From assembly GCA_017893485.1 (NCBI GenBank), contig CM030366.1:100700953-100764952 (forward strand): 64,000 bases of DNA, read 5' to 3'. The notes under the pieces were generated by a model. That model worked only from the letters and a program-made list of their open reading frames with translations, was not told the DNA's origin and searched no databases. Below are positions 52,096-63,394 of this stretch, in pieces. This DNA comes from Hemerocallis citrina (taxonomy: Eukaryota; Streptophyta; Magnoliopsida; Asparagales; Asphodelaceae). The first letter of the stretch is position 1; each line of letters starts with the position of its first letter. The translations under genes and the position numbers were made by a program.

Positions 52096-55000
52096 TGTCA
52101 CGCCCCGCTTCCCAACATACGAAATACAAGCGCATGACGAAGCCCAGTGAATGATCTTAACATCATTCATAAGCTGTAGGATCGACTCAGCATCACAACA
52201 AGTATATAACAAGAGAGATATATAAAACCAAGCATGCATGAATACTTTATTAGCAACAGAAAACAGTTTGAAAACAAATAATAATGTCCACATAGTTTTC
52301 AAGTCTGGATCAAGTGCAAAGCTCGGAAACAAGTCTTAAACAGCAGAAGAAATAAATACCTTATGGAAGGCAATTATTTAAACAATTCCGTGCTCCAAGC
52401 GAAGCCTAAAATGTCTGCTCGCCAATCCCAGCAGATAGCTCGTCTCCCAAGGTCTGCTTAATAAATATAAAAAGAGAAACCAGGGGAAAACAAGAGAAAA
52501 TGCCCTTAGTGCAAGCTAGGACCACAAATAGTGAAAACAAGTACAAGTAAGGGGAACAAGAATTGGAATCAAGAATATAACAGAGTTATAAGAAGTAGTG
52601 GACAAAATAAGGACTAGATAGCAAGAGGGAACATCTAAATAACTAGGTTGAATAACAACTGCTAGTGGTGAAACACATGTCAGGTGTACCTATAGGGGTA
52701 TTTAATATCAAGCGACAAATCTCAAGTCTAGTGTCATATGTTAATTCAAATGTCAGATCTCAAATATCAAGTTGTCAAGTTCAAGTATCAAGTTGTCTAG
52801 TTCAACTTATCAAGTTCAAGTCTAGTTCAAGTTATCAAGTTCAAGTCTAGTTCAAGTTATCAAGTTCAAGTTTTATGGTGATTACTATCTAGGTAGCACG
52901 ACATGCATCCATACTTTTACTACATGGTTGCTACAATAAAATCAGTTACGTTTAGACCTAGTAATGGAGTCTATAGGGCGGCGTACTCAGGTATCAAGTA
53001 TCAAGCAAGCCATGGTTTATGAATCGGAAAATAAATAACAAGTTCACGAAGCAAGTTCGTGAATTCACTAGCAAGTTCAAGAACCGCACAATGGGTTCAT
53101 GAATCAAACAAGTTCATGAGCCAAGTAACCGACTCCATGAATCGAACAAGATACAACAAGTTCATGAACCAAGTATTTGGGAAACACAGGCCCCCTTCCG
53201 AGTACACTTACCTATATTGTCCACTCTATAGTCTTTCCCAAAACCCCGGCTTGTTTCTTTTATTAATTCTTATCAAGCAAGCATACATGTGTAAAATATT
53301 GTGATTTAATTCTAGGAAAAATTGGGGATGTCCTATGTGGTGTCCAGCAGCTACATATAAAATTTGGGGTCAAACGCTCGCTGTTTACACAGCTAAATTA
53401 ATTTGCGAAGTAAATGTACACAGCAGTTTTGCAAAACTGCGTCTACTGACACAGCTGCAGTATAACTGCCATAACTCCTAGACCGTAACTCCAAATTCGA
53501 AAATTTCGGAGTCTATCGATATCTACACATCCAGATCTACAATTACTATTCAGGGCTCGGGCCCATATTCAAATGATAAAAGGGTCGAAGCCGCAAAAGA
53601 ATATTCAGACAGCAACACGTAGAATTAACTTGCTAGTGTAGATTTCATGGAAAAATGTCATTTGGCATCTAAGTTATTATGTGGCATCAATACATGATAA
53701 TGGAGGTCAAAACAGCAAATAATAGATGTTTTTCAAGTTATAGGGTCGCAAGTTCGTCCAAAAATTAAATGTGACATGTATCTACAAATTTAGGGCTCCT
53801 TAATTCATATGTCTGTGTTCATGTGTTCAAGGGTAAAAGAGTCCAATAATTATAAATTAAATACAAGGAAATTTTGTGACTCTTAGAATTATCAATTTGG
53901 AGGTTCAATATTGATCTACAACGATATTTCAAAGAGGAGTCACAATCTAACTATTTGTAGTATTTCAAGGATGCTTGTACTAGAACAATAAAATGTACAA
54001 GGATACTTGCCTTAGCTGACGACGATTAGATCCACTTGTTGTAGAAAAAGGGATCGAGAATTCCCGACGAAGTCCTCAAAAAGCGCGTGCAAAGATTGAC
54101 CAAAGAGTGAATTTTTCCCACACACGATCAGCCAAAACAGCAAACGGCGAGAGTGGATCTGGCGCGCCAAAACACGGAATAGCGATTCCAGCGAATAAGA
54201 TCGCTCTAATGCAGCGGATCTGCGCCAGAACACGGGACAGCGTTTCCGGATTTTCTGTGGCAAAACAGCGAACACAGATCAGGGGGCACGGATCTTGGTG
54301 CGATCTGATGGCCGAGATCAAATCCTGCCAATCCGCTGCCTTCTTCTTCTTCGTTCTCTTCTTCGTCGAAACACAAAGTGCGAGAGAGCAGCGCCGGTGG
54401 GGTCTTCGAAGGCAGCGATTGTGGTGCAACTGCGTGGCGGCGCAAGACGGCGTCGACAGCGAGAAGTACGGCAGCGCAACTGGTCGGGAAGCGACTGTCG
54501 CGGCAATTGAAAATGGTGCTCTGTTCGGAATCGAAACAGGGGAGGGGAGAAAAGATAATGGGTTCGAGGTGTTGGCAGTTGATGATGGTGGAGGTCGTGG
54601 GATGGGGACGACGACGGGAGTGTCCAGAAGTGGTCGGAGGGCAAGGTGACGGTGGAGAGTCGATGGGTTACGGTGGTTGGGAAATGGCGAATTGGGTTTC
54701 GAGTGTTGGGGACGATGAAGGCGATGGATTTGCGGTGGTGTTGGGGTACAGTGGAGGCCAGGGCGATAGCGAGTAGGTGGCGAGGCGATGATCGAAGGAG
54801 GCAAAATGGGTATGGTTGGGTCAGGGCGATGGGCGGCGAGAGCTTGGTTAATGGCGATGGGAGTTTGGGTCGATGGTGGAGACGTCAATGGATAGTGGAA
54901 GATGGAGGTGGTAGTTCTGAGGGTGATGATGGTGGAGAGGAGAAGGATCGAGCGGCGATCGGAGCAGGGGATTGGGTTGGCAAGGAAGAAACGACCGAAG

Positions 55001-55510
55001 AAGAAGATGCGGAAGGAAGAAGGAGAGCGGTGGAAGTTATTAGGGTTAAAACAGTAGATTAGGGTTAGAGGTTAGGGTTAGGGAGTTTAAATAGTATAGG
55101 GTTTGGGTTTGTGGGTTTTAGGATATCCATTTCGAATAGGAAACAACAGGAGAATTGGTCAAAATGTATCAAAATAGGGATTAACGAGATAAATGAGAAG
55201 AAATGGTCAATTCTTCATGAAGAACGACGCAAAGTGTACACAGATGAATTCGATAAAAGGACCAAAAATTGAGTCGAGACAAAAATAACGATTTCATTCA
55301 ATCTAAAACAAAATACAAGATCTCAATATAGATGAAGGAATACAATGAGGCGAAATACAGTATAAAATACAAATACGGAGAAATAGGAGTTACAACTGCA
55401 ATCCGATGTCAGGGAGGCAATTCTGCAACTTGAAATCGTAGAAGCAAGTCTGCAGTTGGATATCAACGAGACGAACCTACACCAGAAGGAGATTGCCTAC
55501 TTCAATAAAC
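52096..55510 (-). mobile_element. Minus-strand gypsy-type LTR (right limit approximate)
   Basis: The LTR end at 52096 (minus GGGGCGTGACA) lies beside the primer site. A TATA-like CTATACTATTTAAAC on the minus strand near 55090 would be its promoter, with the GC-rich 54000-55060 as transcribed leader. CAAGTTC-rich repeats lie at 52740-52870 and 53040-53165. A roughly 27-bp repeat lies in the putative U3 at 55385-55480. The far end is not defined. Long overlapping ORFs at 54076-55062 on both strands are low-complexity and not credited as genes. Confidence 0.6.
52740..53165. repeat. CAAGTTC-type degenerate tandem repeats
   Basis: TATCAAGTTCAAGTCTAGT recurs between 52790 and 52870 with a roughly 32-bp step. 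CAAGTTCATGAA-type units recur between 53040 and 53165. Confidence 0.7.
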
Positions 55511-56578
55511 CCTATTTTGTTTTCTATAATATTTACTTACCCTTATTCTATTTTCGTACTAGCTTTTAATATTTTGCAATCTGGCATTATATTATTTAAA
55601 CTGAATTCTATCCTACTTGTGTAATTACTATTTAATATCAACTATCTCCTTCCTAATATTTCAAATCTTTTCATACCGCTTTATCGTAATTTATTTTGCC
55701 ACGAACTTATCATAGATTTTGGTGTCTACTCACCTAACAAAAATAAAATTGGCATTTATACTTTTCTTTAATTTATAAGTTATTTCTATATGATTAGTTT
55801 CCGCACTATTTCAATAATAAATTACTACTTTTACTACTATGATGTTTGCTTTACTCCGACAAACTATTTATAATTTTCATGTCATACTATTGGTTGTCTC
55901 ACTCTAAAATTTTTACGCCTATAAAATTTTGTATGTTGGTCTACTTGACAATTCAAAAGTATTTCAATGTATGCCTTCTATTTTAAAATTTCAAATTGTA
56001 TGTATAATTATTATAGTTACCTTACAAACTATTTTATTAATTGATATACAAAATCATTTTATGTTATCTATACTTTCAACTAAGTCTCATTCCCATTTAT
56101 TTTTCCAAACTCTTAATCAATGGTCTTGTTTTAAATTGCTAATTCGATTTTGTTATACATTTTGCAAATTTTCTACTGTTTATTACATTGATAAATTTTT
56201 ACAAATTACCTACTGACTATGTTTTCTTCGCCACATTGTTTTCCGAACTATTTCAAAATTAACGACTTAATTGACTTTTCCCTTTTTATCTAATAGCTTA
56301 CATAATATTATTTTTGTACAAAAATTTCTCTCAAACTATTATATCTTTTGTCACATTTCATTTCTTATGTCATTTTCCTAGTTTTCTTGTTCCATCTTGT
56401 AACATCTTAATATTCATAGTTTTCCTATATAGAGTTGTCTTATTTTCCTCGTTGCATATTTTTATACCCTTAAAGTTTGCAGTTTTCTAAATACAAGAAT
56501 GATATTTTCTTTGGCGTGTACAAATACAATATTTACCCTAGCGAGTTCCGGGGACGGAACTACTCTAAGGGGGGAGAG
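55511..56578 (+). other. AT-rich 3' internal region of a plus-strand LTR element
   Basis: No coding domain is seen. The end, GTTCCGGGGACGGAAC then a polypurine tract at 56567-56578, is the standard 3' end of plant Ty3-gypsy internal regions. Confidence 0.6.
56567..56578 (+). promoter_or_regulatory. Polypurine tract before LTR copy B
   Basis: AAGGGGGGAGAG directly precedes TGTAACACCCCG at 56579, marking a plus-strand 3' LTR. Confidence 0.85.
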
Positions 56579-57317
56579 TGTAACACCCCGCAAAATTGAA
56601 AATTTCAATTTTGCCATCGTGTGTTACGCACGTGTATTTTGTAACGTGTTTTCACCACGTATTTTGATTTTCGACTATTTATGCATTTCCCGTATTTTTT
56701 TTATCCTACTTATTTCAATCTTGATATTTTATGTGCTTTTTACGTATTTTCAATGCACGTATTAATTACATATCTTTCCGCCGCTACGGGTGATATTTTC
56801 TGGGTTTCAATTATTTATTTTATGTTTTCAATTCTATTTTATAAAACAGAAATTTATTTCTCCTATTTTGATGAAAATAATGTTGTACGTATAATGCACG
56901 TGTTTTCTACGTGTAGTGATTTCATCATGAAATACACAAAATTAGTAGATATAATTTTTCTTATGTTGTTTCCGATTATATTTTAATAATTTTCCGTTGA
57001 TAGAATCGATTTCGAATTTTAATATTTTACTTGCAACGCACGTGTTTTCGGCGAACATATTTGAGTGTATTTATTTTCAGAATAAAATTCGGAGTGTGTG
57101 TAACACCCCGTAGTTTTCAAAAATATATATGATATATATACTATATGTTGATATTAAAAGTGGCTTATATATACTTTATGTTGCTATTGAAAGTGGTTGT
57201 TTATAAAACTTTGGTAAAAATGATGATGGTTGAAATAATGGCATTGATTAGAAATGATTTGGTTTTAGGTGGGGGGCCCACCTAAGGAATATAATGTGTA
57301 TGGTAATTGGATGGGGC

Positions 57318-57348
<31 letters not shown>

Positions 57349-57896
57349 CTACAAATGTTGTATTGTATATGCATATGTGCATGTGTGCATACACACACAC
57401 AATGTTGACCAGATGGTACCATGGTGTAGGCCGGTTTGTACATGTGGGGGAAGGGAAAAGTTGTAGGTTATGGGAGTTGCAAATATGAAGAGTTGGAAAG
57501 GTGAAAGGGTGTAGGTTTTAGGAGTTTAGGAGGTGAAGAGTTGTAGGATTTAAATTGAAGAGTTATTAGGGTGTAAATTTTGCATAATAAACTTTAGCTT
57601 TATCCTATAAATAGAACCCCAAATTCCTACATTCTCTTGCACCAAAATTTAAGAAAGAGAAAGAAGAGAAAGAAAAAAGAGATAAAAGAAAGAGAGTATG
57701 AAAAGAAGTGTTCTTGTGCTTGGAGGCCTTTGCTAGGAGAGAGAAAGCTACTGAAGCTAGGAATCTTTGGAACTAGGAGTGGTGACCACTTCTTTCATTT
57801 GTTCAACCTTCAACTTGAGGTGGATGGTTTCTTACTTTCTAGTTGTAGAAATACCACGCTAAAAATTATAAATTAGTTTTATGAGATGATATTGAT

Positions 57897-57901
57897 ATGT
57901 A
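57897..57901. repeat. Target site duplication ATGTA (left) of 4-kb solo LTR
   Basis: Repeated at 61926-61930. The undisturbed single copy is at 38501-38505 in copy A. Confidence 0.9.
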
Positions 57902-58301
57902 TGTAGCGCCCCGTTTTCCATATACTGGGAAACCGAGACACGAGCCAGGACCTTTCATTCAACTAGTCACAATACACAGAAACAGGAAAATTTAAAACTT
58001 TTTATTAACATAATATTACAGGCCGAGTGTTTCTACTAATACAATAAGTTACATCAGAGTGTACATGAATAAAAGATAATCATTGCTTTTCCACTTGTAG
58101 ATATGCCTCGGCTAGAGTCCTTCTGGTTCGCGGTCTTGTGTCCACAACCTATTGAAGTGGGGATGTCAGTATTCACTGACGCTTAAGGGCTGATCATATA
58201 GCAGCGGATCTCCAAAACAAACAATATATATACATAGGGTGAAGTATGTCGGTGTAGTTTAAGTGTTCGTGAGTGCAGTGATTAGAATCTAATAAATGTC
58301 A

Positions 58302-58530
58302 ATCCAACTGGAATACCAATGCACTGTCAACTAAACTGGAACACTAATACACTGTCAACTGAGCTAGGATACTCTTATTCTAATGCCATGTCAACTAAAC
58401 CAGGATGCTCATATCCTAATGCCATGTCAACTAAACCAGGATGCTCATACTCTAATGCCATGTCAACTAAACCAGGATGCTCATACTCTAATGCCATGTC
58501 AACTAAACCAGGATGATCATACTCTAATGC
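58302..58530. repeat. 36-bp tandem repeat in solo LTR
   Basis: Four good and two degenerate units of TAATGCCATGTCAACTAAAC and following bases (36-bp step) are present. They make repetitive short ORFs in two frames that should not be read as proteins. Confidence 0.85.
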
Positions 58531-59929
58531 CAGCAAGTCTCCGAAAGCAACATGCAGCCCATACTACATGCGACCCCATCTCAAGCCGTTTCTCCATATG
58601 TAGGGATTGAACCCGCGTTATGAATTCTAATTGTACACAACCTGTTCCTGACAATACTCCATGACTCTGTGAGGTTGCAGAAGGGGTCAAGTCCCCCTAT
58701 GCAGTCTGCTTATGGTGTCTCCGTTTTCCACTACTACCCGGCATGCCGGACCTCACTCGATCCCAGTATATCGGGCATCGTTCCAAAATCAAACCATAGG
58801 GTTTCGCAAGTGAAGGGTTGCACGAAGCCTACCCTGTGGCACCCTCTGGGGTATCGCAAGCGCAGGACTGCCCAAATGCATCCTGTGGCACCCCAGCCAC
58901 GGTATTTTAGGAATTAACAGAGCGAGATAGGCAACCTGTGTCCTCAACCTGTGAGACGGCACCGTACGTATCCCTTTGACGGGAAGGTACAACCCGATAA
59001 CACCACCTAAGATCGGCCCTAAAGAAAGGTTTGGTCGTACGGTGCACCCTACTACCAACTCCCCTTCTTTCGGGCAAAAGGTTAAGTAATGATTTTATAA
59101 GTCACTATCCTAATGAGGTTATTATTCCTATGCGATCTTGCATAGTTTCCAATCATGGTCCAACTCGTGGTCCCTCGATCCAAGACTCTGGTAATAATAT
59201 CTCTCTCACTCATTCCTACCCCTAACTCGGATTCTACCAACACTCTCGGCCCACGGTCAACCTACATTGGTTAAGATCCGTCGACGCCCGAGGTGAGATC
59301 TATCCATTTTACTCTAAGGGGGTAGGATGTGGTCTTGATGGTCGATGACCCTTAGGGTACTTGAAGACCCTAAACTAGCTTTTTCTCAAGCTACAACTAT
59401 TAGCACTTCTCAACCCTTATTGCTATGAATGAAGGGTGCTCATATGCTATGGTTCCATACTAACATTAACTACACCAAGGTAGTTACTCCTACAATTTCC
59501 ACATGGCTCTTTCTTATTACTCAACTTATGGCAATTCGATGTTATGCAATTGCAAGCATCAACCTACCACCACTAAAACATGGTATATGACATAACCATC
59601 AACTTATAACACTCTTGATTGTGAGTGTGTTTTAGCATGCACTTGTAGCGTTCCCAAGCGTGGATACATATATAACTAGTATGAACATATAACATTCCCA
59701 AGCATGCATACATATAGCTAGTATGAACATACAACATTCTCAAGCATGTGTATATACTTCTACATCATCCCTAAAATATGGTAAGTAATTTTACATCAAT
59801 CCTACAACATTCTAAACACAAATATCATTCCTACATGATAGATATTTTTAGAATGACTCCTACAACATTCTAAATACAAATAAATTAATCTAAGCATGGT
59901 AGGTATTTTTAGAATGAATCCTACAACAT

Positions 59930-60718
59930 TTAAAGCATGAATATGGCTTCAAAATATTTTTAGAAGTGATCCTACAACATTTGAAGCATGAATATGGCTT
60001 CTAAATATTTTTAGAAGTGATCCTACAACATTTGAAGCATGAATATGGCTTCTAAATATTTTTAGAAGTGATCCTACAACATGTAAAGCATGAATATGGC
60101 TTCTAACCATTTTTAGAAGTGATCCTACAACATGTAAAGCATGAATATGGCTTCTAAATATTTTTAGAAGTGATCCTACAACATGTAAAGCATGAATATG
60201 ACTTCTAATATTTTTAGAAGTGATCCTACAACATGTAAAGCATGAATATGGCTTCTAATGTTTTTAGAAGTGATCCTACAACATGTAAAGCATGGATATG
60301 GCTTCTAATATTTTTAGAAGTGATCCTACAACATGTAAAGCATGAATATGGCTTCTAATATTTTTAGAAGTGATCCTACAACATGTAAAGCATGAATATG
60401 GCTTCTAATATTTTTAGAAGTGATCCTACAACATGTAAAGCATGGATATGGCTTCTAAATATTTTTAGAAGTGATCCTACAACATGTAAAGCATGAATAT
60501 GGCTTCTAAATATTTTTAGAAGTGATCCTACAACATGTAAAGCATGGATATGGCTTCAAAATATTTTTATAAGTGATCCTACAACATCTAAAGCATGAAT
60601 ATGGCTTCTAAATATTTTTAGAAGTGATCCTACAACATGTAAAGCATGAATATGGCTTCTAATATTTTTAGAAGTGATCCTACAACATGTAAAGCATGGA
60701 TATGGCTTCTAAATATGA
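59930..60718. repeat. 50-51 bp tandem repeat, about 15 units, each with a hairpin
   Basis: Units read GGCTTCTAA(A)TATTTTTAG then AAGTGATCCTACAACATGTA and AAGCATGAATAT. The part CTTCTAAATATTTTTAGAAG is an inverted repeat with 8-bp arms, kept as a 7-bp arm version in the shorter units. More diverged units extend left to about 59800. Confidence 0.9.
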
Positions 60719-61592
60719 TATAATAAATTCCACATCTACTATTACTACTTTAGTGGAAACATACACATCTACTATTGCTATTTAAATTGAAGCATACATA
60801 TCTACTACTACTATAACTTTATTAGAACATATATATCTACTACTACTACTATGAGCATTAATTAAAATTTAGCATAAACCTCTACAACTAAATTACTATA
60901 AAAAGGAGATCTTTATTAGCATAGGTTTCTTACTAGTAGACATAAAAGAAATATTTTTAATCTTTTTACAACTAGTGTTTAGAAAAGAAAAGATCTTTTT
61001 ATTTATTTATTCTACAACTAGTGATTTAGTTAGTTTCTTTTTCATACTTTAAGATTAAAACTAAACAATAACACAACAAGTAAGAACACTTCATTTTTTG
61101 GGTTTAATCAACATGTGTTCTCTTTTAGTCCAAGATTCAACATAGGTCCTACAACCTTACATGGTTGTAAACAAATTCATATGCCTTATGTATGGTCTCA
61201 CATTCAAGTCCTACAACCTTGCATGGTTGTATGTACAAATTTATATGCATGTGTTATTTTAGTCCAAGTAGTTAACAACATTCAAATGAGAAAACTCATA
61301 CAACCATACCACTACAAAGTAACCACACCAAAAGAAAAATAAACAAGAGGGTAAGAAGAAGGAGGATCATCAAACACCATTCAAAGAACAACAACAAACA
61401 AACAAACAAACACATAAACAACAAACCTAGGAAGACCCCCCACCTTGTTTCTTTTCTTGATGGAAGCACTAGCTACTCTCCTTCTTTCTCCTAGAACTTC
61501 TAGCAAACCTACAAATAAAACTCTCAAGTTAGTCCACTCATTCTTTTCCTTTCTTTCTTTCCTTTTTTTTTGATCTTTCTAAAATGAAACTA

Positions 61593-61610
61593 AGGAGAAG
61601 GAAGGGGGTA
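61593..61610 (-). promoter_or_regulatory. TATA box of the 4-kb solo LTR
   Basis: The minus strand reads CCTATAAATACCCCC, with pyrimidine-rich CTTCC sequence downstream, a common plant start context. It gives the LTR a minus orientation. Confidence 0.6.
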
Positions 61611-62660
61611 TTTATAGGAGGAGAGAAGGGTGGAGATTTCAATTGTGCACCCACACAATTGTACAAAAGCCCCCCCATCTTTTGGGGGCCGGCCATACCT
61701 AGGAGAAGGGGGGAGGTGGGGGAGGTGTTATGTGAGGGAAGATTGATATGGAGGAGGAATTTTTCTAGAAGAAATCTTAATCTCTTATGTCTTTGTAACC
61801 CTAGGTTTAACTAACAATTAATTCCTAATTAAAAGATAACTCAATTGTGAAAGGAAAATATAAAAATAAACAAGTAGTCGGATGTTAATAAAATAATATT
61901 ATTAATAGTCGATCGGGATATTACAATGTAGGTAATTTTCATGCTAATATACGTGCTATGAATAATATGGGTGTGGTTAAATAATAGAAGATTTTGATGT
62001 AAGAATTGATACCATGATTCATGTTAAAACTTCATCTTTGGCGAATGTATACTTTGAATAAGATATTAAAAGTAGATTTAATTTACACTTTTGTATTTGA
62101 TGAAAAATGAGTAGTAAATCATAAAAGTGGGGACTAAGAAAAAGTAAGAGTTGATTATTTTTGCCATGCATGAACAAAAGAAAAGAATATATTGTATGAA
62201 AAAGGTTAGAAATACTTCTCTTGATAGCAAATATAACATTTTTGATTATTTCACTAATGAACTCATTCTTTTGGTTATAAAAGAAACAAATTTATTTCCA
62301 ATAATCAATAGATGCAAATATTGTTTTCTGATAAGAAGAAATATTGATAGTTAGATCAATCATCTAAAATATGAATTATAAAAATATGAGTTGCTGTTAG
62401 GGATTTTATCTCAGTTTTTATAAGTTATTTCAGTCTGATAAGAGTTTAGATCAATGGGAATCGAATACACTCTTTGGGAAAGAAATTGAAGAACAAAGAA
62501 CTCTAATAAAAATCTAGGGAGAACCTTTGTATCGATGAGCGCGCTCGGCCTGGCGGTCTGGGTTTGTGCTGGCTTTCTGTTTGGCTCGGGTTCGACTCCT
62601 ATGAAGCACAATTTCTTTTCTGTTTTATTTTTTAACATCACTCAGAACCCGAAATTGAGA

Positions 62661-63394
62661 TCCGTTTATAGGTGAAATTACCATTTTACCCCTGAGCTTT
62701 AAGATTCATGCCCGATTTGAACGGTTCCGATTTAACCATATTTTTAGCTATATCACGACCCCCCCACTCCCGAAGACTGAGTTTTGATCAGCCTTTGAGA
62801 AGTAGTTTTACTGGTTTAACGACTTACTGTGTTGTATCGGAGTCCAAGTGAGGTGTTTCGGATCTTAAACGGGGCATTATGGTGTTTTTCTAAGTTGGTA
62901 GCGAACTCAAGATCGTTCTTGAGTTCTGGATTTTTTGGGGATTTTTCTCAATTTTTAATTATTTTTCGGATCATTTATTCAATTTCGCAAAGCGGTATTT
63001 TATTTTCTCGAGGGTACTAATTAATCATTCCAAGCAATAATTATTTACTCAGTAGCTTAAAAATATTAACCTGAATTTATAATTATTTTTTAGAATTTTT
63101 AATTAATTATTCTGAATTTTAAACAATTTATCCGCAATTTTTAGATAAACAATTCGAATTAAATAAATAAAAAATAGATTTTTTAATTCTATTTATGATG
63201 TGGCGCAATCTGAGCTCTCCATCGGCTTTGGGCGTGAATTTTGGGGAGATCTAATGGCTGTGGTTGCGCATAAGTGGATTTTCTCCATATGTGAGGGTTG
63301 GTGGCAAGTAGCATCGGCAACGTTGCTGACCCCCACCAACCACTAACGCGTGTTAGGAAGGAGGCCGAAGTCAAAGGAGGTTCGGGATCCCTTG
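62661..63394. other. AT-rich sequence, no gene seen
   Basis: After copy B departs from copy A, this stretch has TTTAATTATTTTT-rich low-complexity sequence and no ORF with recognisable features. It may be LTR sequence continuing past the point where copy A is truncated. Confidence 0.5.

Larger units (their letters stand above)
57902..61925 (-). mobile_element. Solo LTR, 4024 bp, with minisatellites
   Basis: It starts TGTAGCGCCCCG and ends CGGGATATTACA, with 5-bp duplication ATGTA on both sides and a matching empty site in copy A. There is no gag-pol. On the minus strand, CTCCTATAAATACCCCC near 61600 is a good TATA box about 320 bp from the right end, so the LTR is minus-oriented with a long transcribed part. 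It contains a 36-bp repeat (58302-58530) and a 50-bp hairpin repeat (59930-60718). At 4 kb it is very long for a plant LTR. A non-autonomous element without distinguishable LTRs is the alternative. Confidence 0.8.
56579..62660 (+). repeat. LTR-type sequence, copy B, interrupted by a solo LTR
   Basis: This matches copy A (37218-39235) in two parts, 56579-57901 and 61931-62660, separated by the solo LTR at 57902-61925. The first part has the same 520-bp spacing between the two LTR-like starts (56579 and 57099). A 28-base G-run at 57318-57345 has replaced a run of about ten in copy A. Because copy B follows a polypurine tract it is a 3' LTR. Copy A would be the 5' LTR of the same or a sister element, but the divergence after 39235/62660 is unexplained. 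Confidence 0.7.

Noticed and set aside
54076..55062. Long overlapping ORFs on both strands (270, 180 and 138 residues)
   Set aside because: All are low-complexity Pro/Ser/His or Gly/Arg-rich, overlap on both strands and lie in the GC-rich leader of a minus-strand LTR. No domain is recognisable.
55056..55083. Interstitial telomere repeat (TTAGGG-like)
   Set aside because: Only about three imperfect units occur, in an LTR promoter/leader. AAACCCTAA-type boxes are common in plant leaders.
58319..58610. Repeat protein ORFs with AMSTKPGCSYSN or MPCQLNQDAHTL units
   Set aside because: The 36-bp repeat is a multiple of three, so several frames stay open. It lies in a solo LTR with no start context.
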